From the NCBI RefSeq assembly GCF_029504695.1, contig NZ_JAQFIN010000013.1, positions 36,130 to 100,129 of the forward strand: a stretch of 64,000 nucleotides of DNA, given 5' to 3'. A program made the position numbers and the translations under genes. Source of the DNA: Parabacteroides sp. PF5-6. GTDB lineage: Bacteria; Bacteroidota; Bacteroidia; Bacteroidales; Tannerellaceae. The stretch's first letter is position 1. Each line of letters starts with the position of its first letter. This document shows, in pieces, positions 45,025 to 52,925 of this stretch. Below the pieces are notes generated by a model that did not search any database, was not told the DNA's origin, and was given only the letters and a program-made list of their open reading frames with translations.

Positions 45025-46470
45025 TATTTCTTTTCTCAGACGAGCAACCGGAATGTTCATTTGTTCGCGGTATTTCGCTACGGTACGCCGGGCGATGATG
45101 TATCCTTTCTGTTTCAGGATGCCTGCCAGCTCTTCATCGGTCAGGGGTTTGCGTTTCTCTTCCGCCTCGATATGTTCTTTCATGATCTTCTTGACTTCAC
45201 GGGTCGAGATCTCTTCGCCGCTATCGGTCTGCATCGATTCGGAGAAAAAGTATTTCAAGGGATAGACGCCGAAATTCGTCTGTACATACTTACTGTTGCT
45301 CACGCGGGAGATGGTCGAGATATCATATCCGGTGCGTTCGGCTACGTCTTTGAGAATCATCGGACGCAGATTAGCCTCGTCGCCGGTCAGGAAAAAATCG
45401 TGTTGCAAGAGGATAATCACTTCCATCGTGCGTTGCAGGGTCTCCTGCCGCTGGCGGATGGCATCGATAAACCACTGGGCGGAATCGAGCTTTTGCTTAA
45501 CAAACTGCACGGCGTCGCGCATCTCCGTGGTCTGATTGGCTTTGTTGGCGGTATAATCCTGAAACATCTCCGCGTATTCCCGGTTGATACGCATCTCGGG
45601 AACGCCCCGGCTGTTCATATTCAGGGTCAGCTCGCCGTTATGGGCTTCCACGATGAAATCGGGGATCACCAGGTTCATCGCACTCTCCAGCGAGCCGCCC
45701 CAGCTGCTTCCGGGTTTCGGATTCAACGAGGTGATTTCCTGGATCGCCTTCTTCAGGGCGCTCTCATCGAGCGAAAGGCCCCGCAGGATCTTATCGTAAT
45801 GTTTGCGGCTGAAATCGTCGAAGTATTCGGCGAGCACACGGATGGCGTAGGTCACGGTGGGTGTCTTCTCTTTCCGTTCCAACTGGAGCAACAGGCATTC
45901 CTGCAGGTCGCGGGCACCTATTCCTGCCGGTTCGAAGTCGTGGATGACATAGAGTATCTGTTCGATCTCTTTTTCGCTCACGTCTTGTCCGGCCTGGAAC
46001 ACCAGATCGTCGGCAATCGCACTCAGGTCGCGGCGCAGATAACCGTCGTCGTCGATATTGCCGATGATATATTCCGCGATCTTACTCTCCGTTTCCGTCA
46101 GATCGCGCAGTCCCAACTGTTGCAGTAGGTGTTCGTGAAGCGATTGGCTGACCGAGAAAGGCACATCTTCTTTGCGTTCGGTCCGGTCGCTCATCTCCCG
46201 GAGTTTGTAGTCCGGGATATCATCTTCGGTCAGGTAATCGCCCAGTGAGAGGTCTTCTACCGTGTCGCCGGCATTTTCCGGATTCGCCCCCTCTTCGCCT
46301 TCAAAGTCTTCGACAGGTTCACGGCCTTCTTCCAATGCGGGATTTTCTTCCAGTTCATGTTTTACCCGTTCTTCCAGCTCGATAGCCGGAAGTTCCAACA
46401 GGCGGATCAACTGGATCTGCTGTGGCGAAAGCTTTTGCTGTAATTTCTGTTGTAACTGCTGTCTTAACAT
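45022..46470 (-). CDS. rpoN: RNA polymerase sigma-54 factor
   Basis: 482 residues from the ATG at 46470 (MLRQQLQQKLQQKLSPQQIQ); a TTG ten codons upstream is unlikely. Region I is Gln-rich with the LSPQQIQLIRLLELP signature, and an acidic region II follows (EGREPVEDFEGEEG). The core-binding domain (about 120-320), the HTH, and the RpoN box ARRTVAKYREQMNIPVARLR at the C-terminus are present. It directs polymerase to -24/-12 promoters under AAA+ activators. The leader contains a small CCGCAG/CTGCGG stem (46492-46515), and the -7 box TATATTTG is at 46526-46533. Confidence 0.97.
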   Translation of the reverse strand: MLRQQLQQKLQQKLSPQQIQLIRLLELPAIELEERVKHELEENPALEEGREPVEDFEGEEGANPENAGDTVEDLSLGDYLTEDDIPDYKLREMSDRTERKEDVPFSVSQSLHEHLLQQLGLRDLTETESKIAEYIIGNIDDDGYLRRDLSAIADDLVFQAGQDVSEKEIEQILYVIHDFEPAGIGARDLQECLLLQLERKEKTPTVTYAIRVLAEYFDDFSRKHYDKILRGLSLDESALKKAIQEITSLNPKPGSSWGGSLESAMNLVIPDFIVEAHNGELTLNMNSRGVPEMRINREYAEMFQDYTANKANQTTEMRDAVQFVKQKLDSAQWFIDAIRQRQETLQRTMEVIILLQHDFFLTGDEANLRPMILKDVAERTGYDISTISRVSNSKYVQTNFGVYPLKYFFSESMQTDSGEEISTREVKKIMKEHIEAEEKRKPLTDEELAGILKQKGYIIARRTVAKYREQMNIPVARLRKEI

Positions 46471-46525
46471 CTTTACTTGTACACCTGCGACCCGCAGCAA
46501 ACGAAAAACCTGCGGATACGGACTG

Positions 46526-46533
46526 CAAATATA
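46526..46533 (-). promoter_or_regulatory. -7 box of rpoN
   Basis: TATATTTG on the minus strand, 55 bases upstream of the ATG at 46470, between the ligase stop and rpoN. Confidence 0.5.
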
Positions 46534-46554
46534 ATCGTTTACCTGAAACGAAAG

Positions 46555-48363
46555 CTATTCCGCATACATCTCTTCGATCCGGTCGGCGTATTTTTCGAGG
46601 ATCACCGGTCGACGAAGCTTCAGGGTGTCGGTCAGTTCGCGCGTTTCCATGCTGAATGGCCGGGTGAGCAGGATGAAGCGTTTGATCTTCTCGAAGGAGG
46701 CCAGGTCTTTCTGGTGCTCTTCCAGGCGGGATTCGTACAGGCGGATCACTTCGGGGCGTTTCACTAACGCTTCGCGGTCGTCAAACGTTATGCCTTTCGC
46801 ACGGGCAAACGTTTCCAGCGCATCAAAATCGGGCACGATCAAGGCGCCGACGAACTTACGCTTGTCGCCGATCACCGCCACCTGGGCGATGTATTTGTCG
46901 CTGCTCACCACCCCTTCGATGGCCTGCGGAGCGATATACTTTCCGTTCGATGTTTTATAGAGGTCTTTTATTCTTTCTTTGAAATACAATACATTACCTT
47001 CCAACCGTCCGGCATCGCCTGTGCGGAAATAGCCGTCTTCGGTGAATGATTTCGCGTTCTCTTCCGGTTTCTTGTAGTAACCTTCGGTGATGGTCGCGCC
47101 TTTGACCAGGATCTCATCGTTCGCCGGATCGATCCGCACACCGACATCGGGCATCACCTCACCGATCGAGCCGATCACAAAACCTTGCGTCGGGCAAAAA
47201 GAGACTGTCGCCGAGGTTTCGCTCAGTCCATACCCATAAACAATGGGGATATTGACCGAATTGAGAAACACATTCACATTGTCGGCCAGGGGCGCACCTG
47301 CCGTCGGGAAGAGTATACCGCGCTCGATACCCAATACCTTCTTCAGGACGTAAAAGATGGTTTTATTGTAGAACATAAACTGGATCCGAAGGCCCAGAGG
47401 CGGTGTTTTCAGTTTATTCTTGTATTCCAGGTTATGCGCATGACCTACCTGTACGGCACGCATCGCCATCTTACGCAAGAGCGGAGGGAAGTTGGCAATC
47501 TTCTCCTGCACGCCCACAAACACTTTCTCCCAGAAACGCGGCACGTTGCACATCATCGTCGGATGTACTTCGGGCAAGGTCTGTTGGATCATCTTCGGAT
47601 CGCGGTTGATCGCCACAATCACCCCTTTGTGCAGGCAATAATAGGTCCATGCTTTCTCAAAGATATGCGTCAATGGCAAGAAACACATCGACGTGTCTTT
47701 GTCGCTTACCATCGGCAGGCGGATATCATGGATGCGCATCACCTCCAGGAAATTGGAATGGCGCAATATGACGCCTTTCGGCTCGCCCGTCGTTCCGGAG
47801 GTATAGATAATCGTGGCCATGTCTTCCGGACTGGCTTCGTTGCGACGGATCTTCACGGTCGATTCGGCCAACGCATTGTCGCCCAGTTTCAGGAAGTCAT
47901 CGAAGAACATAGACGTCTTATCGTCCGGGTTCAATTTCACCTTCGGGTCGAACACAATGATGCGTTGCAATACCTTCGAGTCCTTTTGCACGATAAACGC
48001 ATTGTTATACTGTAATTGCTCGCCGACGAATAAGGTCCGGATCTCAGCATCGTTAATGATATAGTCGATCTGCGCCGGCGAGTTCGTCGCATACATCGGC
48101 ACCGAGATCGTACGGTTGGCATATCCGCCGAAGTCCGTATACAAACATTGAGGCATATTCTGGGAATAAATGCCTATCGTATGATGCTCCTCGATGCCAA
48201 AGGCAGCCATGGCCTTGGCCGTTTGCATCACCAGATCAGAAAACTCCCGCCAGGAGATCTTTATCCATTTCCCACTTGCATCGTCGCGATACTTCAGGGC
48301 TGTACGTGTTCCATATTTCTCTGCCTGACGATGGACTAATTCGGCATAATGATAGTTTGTCAT
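46555..48363 (-). CDS. Long-chain fatty-acid-CoA ligase (AMP-binding)
   Basis: 602 residues from the ATG at 48363 (MTNYHYAELVHRQAEKYGTR); upstream codons overlap the -7 box. The ANL-superfamily motifs are TIIYTSGTTGEPKGVILRHS, GYGLSETSATVSF, YFRTGDAGRLEG and RIKDLYKTSNGKYIAP. It activates fatty acids via acyl-adenylate to acyl-CoA, at the inner membrane by family. Members of this size in Bacteroidetes are annotated FadD/FAA1-like. It is monocistronic, with TACCTTTG at 48391-48398 (minus). Confidence 0.94.
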   Translation of the reverse strand: MTNYHYAELVHRQAEKYGTRTALKYRDDASGKWIKISWREFSDLVMQTAKAMAAFGIEEHHTIGIYSQNMPQCLYTDFGGYANRTISVPMYATNSPAQIDYIINDAEIRTLFVGEQLQYNNAFIVQKDSKVLQRIIVFDPKVKLNPDDKTSMFFDDFLKLGDNALAESTVKIRRNEASPEDMATIIYTSGTTGEPKGVILRHSNFLEVMRIHDIRLPMVSDKDTSMCFLPLTHIFEKAWTYYCLHKGVIVAINRDPKMIQQTLPEVHPTMMCNVPRFWEKVFVGVQEKIANFPPLLRKMAMRAVQVGHAHNLEYKNKLKTPPLGLRIQFMFYNKTIFYVLKKVLGIERGILFPTAGAPLADNVNVFLNSVNIPIVYGYGLSETSATVSFCPTQGFVIGSIGEVMPDVGVRIDPANDEILVKGATITEGYYKKPEENAKSFTEDGYFRTGDAGRLEGNVLYFKERIKDLYKTSNGKYIAPQAIEGVVSSDKYIAQVAVIGDKRKFVGALIVPDFDALETFARAKGITFDDREALVKRPEVIRLYESRLEEHQKDLASFEKIKRFILLTRPFSMETRELTDTLKLRRPVILEKYADRIEEMYAE

Positions 48364-48390
48364 ATTTCTCAATTTTTTATATCGGCACCA

Positions 48391-48398
48391 CAAAGGTA
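48391..48398 (-). promoter_or_regulatory. -7 box of the acyl-CoA ligase gene
   Basis: TACCTTTG on the minus strand, 27 bases before the ATG at 48363. Confidence 0.55.
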
Positions 48399-48466
48399 AA
48401 ATAAAGTATCGGAACTGGAGGGGATGAATCCGATTGTTTTACACATTTCCCGACATTTTGTGCAAT

Positions 48467-48508
48467 GCCGACCAGTTTAGGTTCACAGCCGACCGGTTTA
48501 GACCCGTA
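48467..48508. repeat. Two 21-bp units (GCCGACCrGTTTAG type)
   Basis: GCCGACCAGTTTAGGTTCAC and GCCGACCGGTTTAGACCCGT start 21 bases apart (48467 and 48488). A weaker CCCGACATTTT may be an earlier degenerate unit. Confidence 0.65.
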
Positions 48509-48581
48509 AGTGCTTGTGTATTCTATATATAATATGTAGAAAACCAGGAACCGTAACAAAACGATATGTTAAAATGTGTTT

Positions 48582-48661
48582 CTATATATAGTACGAGCGC
48601 ATACTATATATAGTACGGCGCCGTACTATAGGTAGTACGACGAAATACTACCTATAGGGTA
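48582..48661. repeat. Array of 22-bp units (CTATATATAGTACG type)
   Basis: Units begin at 48582, 48604, 48626 and (half unit) 48648, exactly 22 apart. Palindromes inside and across units include CTATATATAG, the perfect GTACGGCGCCGTAC (48613-48626), and CTATAGGTAG of unit 3, which is the exact reverse complement of CTACCTATAG in unit 4. Confidence 0.88.
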
Positions 48662-48762
48662 ACAAAATGTCAAATCGGGCCTCCCCCACTCTTCGGGAAA
48701 AGGGAAATCTTTTGATTGGACCGTCAAGGAAAAGATAGTTAATAAAACATAAACCATAGTAG

Positions 48763-48799
48763 TATGTATTGCATAGTACATAGGCAATACATATATTTG
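48763..48799 (+). promoter_or_regulatory. padR promoter with overlapping inverted-repeat operator
   Basis: TTG at 48769-48771, 20 bases, TATATTTG at 48792-48799. The perfect 10-bp arms TATGTATTGC (48763-48772) and GCAATACATA (48784-48793) cover both elements. ATGT...ACAT dyads are typical PadR targets, so autorepression is likely. Confidence 0.75.
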
Positions 48800-48820
48800 C
48801 ATTATCAAACACAAAAAGCA

Positions 48821-49147
48821 ATGAATGCGGAGAATGTAAAGTCACAAATGCGGAAAGGAACATTGGAATATTGTATCCTTTTGCTCTTAAAAAAGGAGCC
48901 TGCTTACACCTCTGATATTATTCAGAAATTGCAGGAAGCCAAATTGATCGTTGTTGAAGGCACCTTATATCCTCTTTTGACCCGGTTGAAGAATAGCGAA
49001 TTGCTCAGTTACCAATGGGTGGAGTCGACACAAGGCCCTCCCCGGAAGTACTACAAACTGACGGAAAAAGGAGAATTATTTCTCGGAGAGTTGGAACTTG
49101 CCTGGCAAGAGTTGAACAATACTATCAATCACATCAGAAACAACTAA
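48821..49147 (+). CDS. PadR family transcriptional regulator
   Basis: 108 residues from the ATG at 48821 (MNAENVKSQMRKGTLEYCIL); the longer frame would run through the promoter. Winged helix PadR domain: YTSDIIQKLQEAKLIVVEGT, LYPLLTRLKNSELL, STQGPPRKYYKLTEKG, and a short C-terminal dimerisation helix. PadR repressors respond to small ligands or envelope stress and commonly control membrane proteins encoded next to them. The PspC-domain gene follows after 12 bases. Confidence 0.94.
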   Translation: MNAENVKSQMRKGTLEYCILLLLKKEPAYTSDIIQKLQEAKLIVVEGTLYPLLTRLKNSELLSYQWVESTQGPPRKYYKLTEKGELFLGELELAWQELNNTINHIRNN

Positions 49148-49159
49148 AAAGAAAAGAAG

Positions 49160-50296
49160 ATGAAAAAGACACTGACTGTTAATCTGGGAGGTACAGTTTT
49201 CCATATTGACGAAGATGCATACGAATTATTAGATAAATACCTGTCGAATCTGCGTATTCATTTCAAGAAAGAAGAAGGCTCGGACGAGATCATGAACGAT
49301 TTCGAGATACGGATTTCCGAACTGTTGAACGAGCGCATCCGTATGGGTTATGAGGTGATCACGCTGGAGCAGGTGGAAGATGTGATTAAACGTATGGGGA
49401 AACCGGAAGAGATCTTCGGCGAGGAGACGTTTACCGAAGAAGCGAAAGAAGAATATAAGGTAAAGATCGAAACGACGGCGAAAAGACGCCTGTTCCGTAA
49501 TCCGGACGACCGGATCCTGGGAGGTGTATCCGGTGGATTGGCGGCTTATATGGGCTGGGACCCGACGGCGGTGCGTATCGCATGGATCTTGTTGACTTTC
49601 TTCCAGATCACGATTCCTATTTATATTATACTTTGGCTGATCGTTCCCCTGGCAAATACCGCCGCCGAGAAGCTGCAAATGCGCGGTGAAAGCGTAACAA
49701 TTGAGAATATCGGCAAGACGGTAACCGACGGGTTCGAGAAAGTGTCGGCCGACGTGAACGACTATATCAACTCGGGCAAACCCCGTACGGCTATGCAAAA
49801 GTTCGGCGACGGATTTGTGAGTGTGATCGGTTTTATCATTAAAGTATTAGGCGTGTTAATTGCTATTGCTTTATTGCCGCCGGTATTGCTCGTCTTGTTT
49901 ATCCTGGTGGTTGTGCTTTTCGCGATTATCATTGGCCTGATCGGTGGGGGTATCGGTCTGTTGGGGGGCGGAGTAGGAGCGGCCTTCGGTGGAATTATGC
50001 CGTTTATGGACTGGAACACGATCGGTACGTATCCGGAAGGTGCGTTGATTATCGCAACTATCGCAAGTATCCTGGCGATCGGTATTCCGTTGGTTGCTCT
50101 GGGTTATCTGATCGGCGTACAAGTATTCAAGTGGAAAGCGATGGCACCTTCGGCCAAATGGGTACTATTGGTGCTCTGGCTGATTGCACTGGCGTTGACC
50201 ATTGTATTGGGAATTAATTACGGATTGCCGGTGATCGATCATCACGGCTGGCATTGGAACAGCTTCCATCCTTTAAGAAGAATAAGTTTTTGGTGA
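49160..50296 (+). CDS. PspC domain membrane protein
   Basis: 378 residues. A soluble N-terminal region (about 1-110) resembles the DUF1700-like helical domain often paired with PadR (MNDFEIRISELLNERIRMGY, VEDVIKRMGKPEEIFGEETF). A PspC domain follows (about 112-170, RLFRNPDDRILGGVSGGLAA), then four hydrophobic segments with a Gly-rich stretch (IGLIGGGIGLLGGGVGAAFG). The C-terminus is WHWNSFHPLRRISFW. It is a probable inner-membrane stress-response component controlled by the PadR protein. Followed by a terminator at 50331-50365. Confidence 0.92.
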   Translation: MKKTLTVNLGGTVFHIDEDAYELLDKYLSNLRIHFKKEEGSDEIMNDFEIRISELLNERIRMGYEVITLEQVEDVIKRMGKPEEIFGEETFTEEAKEEYKVKIETTAKRRLFRNPDDRILGGVSGGLAAYMGWDPTAVRIAWILLTFFQITIPIYIILWLIVPLANTAAEKLQMRGESVTIENIGKTVTDGFEKVSADVNDYINSGKPRTAMQKFGDGFVSVIGFIIKVLGVLIAIALLPPVLLVLFILVVVLFAIIIGLIGGGIGLLGGGVGAAFGGIMPFMDWNTIGTYPEGALIIATIASILAIGIPLVALGYLIGVQVFKWKAMAPSAKWVLLVLWLIALALTIVLGINYGLPVIDHHGWHWNSFHPLRRISFW

Positions 50297-50330
50297 TATT
50301 ATATGGTTTTAGTATTGTGTGTGTTCAAAA

Positions 50331-50365
50331 AAGAAGGCCGCTCTGTCTCAGAGGGGCCTTTCTTC
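50331..50365 (+). terminator. Terminator-like hairpin after the PspC gene
   Basis: AAGAAGGCC-g-CTCT-loop-AGAG-g-GGCCTTTCTT forms a bipartite stem with one internal G-G mismatch. It ends in a pyrimidine-rich tail. Confidence 0.7.
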
Positions 50366-50513
50366 TAAGGTTAACAAATTTATGAGTAAAAACCACTAAT
50401 GAATATCTTTTATCCGATATGCCTGTAAGCCTTGAATCGATTCAATCGCTCGGTGTGGCACGCGTGATAGGCGACAAATATACGGATTGTTTCCGAAAAA
50501 AGAGCAATTCTTT

Positions 50514-50909
50514 TTACTTATAATGTTCCCGTATTTGTGCTGCCAACCCGGCTAATTCCTCCGGATCGGGTTTCGTTTTATCCTTCGTCGGATGAATATC
50601 AGCCTCCCGATTGATCGGGATCAGATGGATATGCGCATGAGGCACTTCCAGTCCGATGACTGAAAGAGCGATCTTCCGACTCGGGATCGTGGCCGACAAT
50701 GCGGCCGCAATGCCTTTGGAGAAGGCCATCATCCGACCCAATTTGTCGTCGGCGATATCAAAGATATAATCCACTTCTTCTTTGGGGATCACCAACGTAT
50801 GTCCGGGAGCCATCGGGTTAATATCCAAGAACGCGAAGAACTCTTCATTCTCCGCGATCTTATGACAAGGGATCTCTCCGGCTACTATTCGACTGAATAA
50901 TGTTGCCAT
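50514..50909 (-). CDS. HIT family nucleotide hydrolase (HINT-like)
   Basis: 131 residues. The His-triad motif HAHIHLIPI is preceded by GHTLVIPKEEVDYIFD and FSRIVAGEIPCHKIAENEEF. These proteins hydrolyse purine nucleoside phosphoramidates or related adenylyl conjugates. It lies 19 bases downstream of greA on the same strand, and this greA-HIT pairing is common in Bacteroidetes. Confidence 0.94.
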   Translation of the reverse strand: MATLFSRIVAGEIPCHKIAENEEFFAFLDINPMAPGHTLVIPKEEVDYIFDIADDKLGRMMAFSKGIAAALSATIPSRKIALSVIGLEVPHAHIHLIPINREADIHPTKDKTKPDPEELAGLAAQIREHYK

Positions 50910-50928
50910 ATCTTTTTTTATTATCGTT

Positions 50929-51399
50929 TTACAAAGAAATATCCATCACCTCAAAAGTCATCATCCCGGACGGGACTTTGATATCGACCACCTCGCCTAC
51001 TTTCTTGCCCAGCAAACCTTTGGCAATCGGGGTGCTGATCGCAATCTTCCCTTCTTTCAGATTCGCTTCCGAATCGGCCACCAAGGTATAGGTCATGATC
51101 ATATTGTTCTTCGTATTTTTAATCTTTACCTTATTCAATATCTGGACTTCATCCGTCTGAATACGCGATTCGTCGATCAAACGGGCATTCGCAATCAATT
51201 CTTTCAATTGCGCCAACTTAGCTTCCATAATACCCTGCGCCTCTTTTGCCGCATCGTATTCTGCATTCTCCGACAAATCCCCTTTGTCGCGCGCTTCTGC
51301 GATCTGCGCGGATATCTCGGGACGTTTCACTGTTTCCAGATAGTTTATTTCAGCCAAGAGGTTGTTGTAGCCTTCTGCTGTCATATAACTAATAGCCAT
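50929..51399 (-). CDS. greA: Transcription elongation factor GreA
   Basis: 156 residues. The N-terminal antiparallel coiled coil (TAEGYNNLLAEINYLETVKR) carries the acidic tip (DKGDLSENAEYDAA), and the C-terminal FKBP-like domain has the motif TPIAKGLLGKKVGEVVDIKV. It stimulates transcript cleavage by backtracked RNA polymerase. The gene has a strong Shine-Dalgarno sequence (see 51408-51413), rare for this phylum. Co-transcribed with the HIT gene. Confidence 0.97.
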   Translation of the reverse strand: MAISYMTAEGYNNLLAEINYLETVKRPEISAQIAEARDKGDLSENAEYDAAKEAQGIMEAKLAQLKELIANARLIDESRIQTDEVQILNKVKIKNTKNNMIMTYTLVADSEANLKEGKIAISTPIAKGLLGKKVGEVVDIKVPSGMMTFEVMDISL

Positions 51400-51407
51400 T
51401 TCTTATT

Positions 51408-51413
51408 CCTCCT
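51408..51413 (-). promoter_or_regulatory. Unusually strong Shine-Dalgarno sequence of greA
   Basis: AGGAGG on the minus strand (within AAAGGAGGAA), eight bases before the ATG. Most genes in the window have only A-rich leaders. Confidence 0.8.
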
Positions 51414-51456
51414 TTATCATTTTATTAATAATAAATGTGTTACCTCCATAAGCAAT

Positions 51457-51499
51457 AAAAAAAGAATCCCGGCTATTTCCTAGCCGGAACTCCTTTTCC
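51457..51499 (-). terminator. Terminator after the redoxin lipoprotein gene
   Basis: Stem CCGGCTA/TAGCCGG (51469-51475/51481-51487) with loop TTTCC. Read on the minus strand it is followed by a run of seven T after a few bases. Outer A-rich/T-rich flanks could make it bidirectional. Confidence 0.75.
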
Positions 51500-51594
51500 T
51501 TTAATATGTCAGGTCGGGCAAAAATAGACCTTATTTTCAATAAGACCAAATTTTATGCGCGTGCTTTATAACATATTATGTATTCTTCTGTCAT

Positions 51595-52752
51595 TTAAAG
51601 TAATGCCTTGATATCCGCTTCCAACTTCTCGAGATCTTCCACCCTTTTGTTGAGGTCGCCTTTCCGGTCTAAAAGGAAAAGGGCGGGGAGCTGGCGTACA
51701 TTATATAAACCGGCGATCTGGGAATAAACCGATTCGGGGTCGATCACCGTATACCAGGGCAGATTGACGGCCGCGTTCTGCCACATATGGCGGTCGGCAT
51801 CCAACGATACCTGGTAGATCTCCAGGCCACGGCTATGGTATTGCGTATAGAGCTCGCCCAGTTCCAGGTTTAACGCCGGCGACCACTCGGTCTGGTAAGC
51901 CGTAAAGTTCACCAAAACGACTTTGCCTTCGGCGATATCCGAAAGTTTAACGACTGTACCTTTTACGTCAGGCAGCGTAATATCGAGGTAGTTCACTATC
52001 TGCACATTGGCATGATCCAGGTTGATCTCGCGCTGGGCACGGGTGACTTTCAACGATTGAAGCGCCAGGTTATGCAGGTGTTTCGCCCGTGCCGTATTCG
52101 GATAATAATGATCGTAGCTGGTTGCTACAGCCCCGAAGGCTTTGGAGTCCGTCCGATCATAAATATTGAAGAACAGCATGCCATCGATTTGCTGGAACAA
52201 AGCGAAATAGGCAGCCGTCGACATCGGTGCGGAATAGATATACTCCAGTGCGACTTCTTTGTAAGCCTGGGCTATTTCATTTATCCCGTTGGTATATTCT
52301 TCGTCGGTGATTTGTTTGCCTTCATGCTCCTTCCGCAGTTTTGTCATGGCCTGATTGGCATCGAGTTGCGCCAGCGTAACCCGTTTGATGGCTTTGCTGT
52401 TTTCAGAGCCGTCAACGGAATAGGAGATCGCGAAAGTCCCGGCATCGGCAACAAGCGACACCGTTTCGGTCGAGTCAACAGCAAAATGAATCAATTGATT
52501 ATTCAGACGCAACCGGTAGAACTCAGGGGAATCCGGACGGGGTTTGGCGAATTTGAATTTCCCGTTGGCACTCAACCGGACAGAGTCGAGTGTTTCAACA
52601 GATGAAACCCCTACATTCTCCAGATACATCATCTGCCCATCGGCACCGGAGACGGTCCCCGTCACTGTGAAATCATTATTTTTGGAACAGCTGGTCGCTA
52701 TCGATATCATTACTCCGCAGATCGCGAAGAGTAGTAATGCTTTTTGTTTCAT
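51595..52752 (-). CDS. Redoxin/thioredoxin-fold lipoprotein lacking active-site cysteines
   Basis: 385 residues. The lipobox is TSC (Cys about 22), followed by a DUF4369-like beta domain (FTVTGTVSGADGQMMYLENV, about 28-130), a helical linker and a C-terminal AhpC/TlpA-type thioredoxin fold (VVLVNFTAYQTEWSPALNLE). Where active members have WCxxC this one has TAYQTEWSP, with no cysteine. It therefore cannot do thiol-disulfide exchange and may bind or scaffold. Terminator at 51457-51499; -7 box TATATTTG at 52786-52793. Confidence 0.88.
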   Translation of the reverse strand: MKQKALLLFAICGVMISIATSCSKNNDFTVTGTVSGADGQMMYLENVGVSSVETLDSVRLSANGKFKFAKPRPDSPEFYRLRLNNQLIHFAVDSTETVSLVADAGTFAISYSVDGSENSKAIKRVTLAQLDANQAMTKLRKEHEGKQITDEEYTNGINEIAQAYKEVALEYIYSAPMSTAAYFALFQQIDGMLFFNIYDRTDSKAFGAVATSYDHYYPNTARAKHLHNLALQSLKVTRAQREINLDHANVQIVNYLDITLPDVKGTVVKLSDIAEGKVVLVNFTAYQTEWSPALNLELGELYTQYHSRGLEIYQVSLDADRHMWQNAAVNLPWYTVIDPESVYSQIAGLYNVRQLPALFLLDRKGDLNKRVEDLEKLEADIKALL

Positions 52753-52785
52753 TCCTCTTTTTTGTTTTTTCGATGCAAATATACA

Positions 52786-52884
52786 TTAATTTGCATTCAG
52801 CAGGGCTTTCCCGGTGAAAAAGTGGGCATTAAATGTTATTTTATTTTCATTTCCATGCAATTAGCCAGAAGTTTATTAACTTTG
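52786..52884. promoter_or_regulatory. Divergent -7 boxes for the redoxin gene and pnp
   Basis: Minus-strand TATATTTG at 52786-52793 (33 bases before the lipoprotein start) and plus-strand TAACTTTG at 52877-52884 (41 bases before the pnp ATG). Clear -33 TTGs were not found. Confidence 0.5.
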
Positions 52885-52925
52885 CCGCCAATTTTACAGA
52901 GAAAAAAATAATAAGAAAAAAGATT

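Larger units (their letters stand above)
48364..48820. other. 457-base divergent region with two short-period arrays and a PadR-type operator
   Basis: Contains the ligase -7 box, a 21-bp repeat pair (48467-48508), a 22-bp array (48582-48661) and the padR promoter/operator (48763-48799). No coding sequence is supported here. Confidence 0.75.

Noticed and set aside
52833..52925. 31-codon N-terminal extension of PNPase
   Set aside because: Overlaps the -7 box and leader, and PNPase homology begins at the ATG at 52926.
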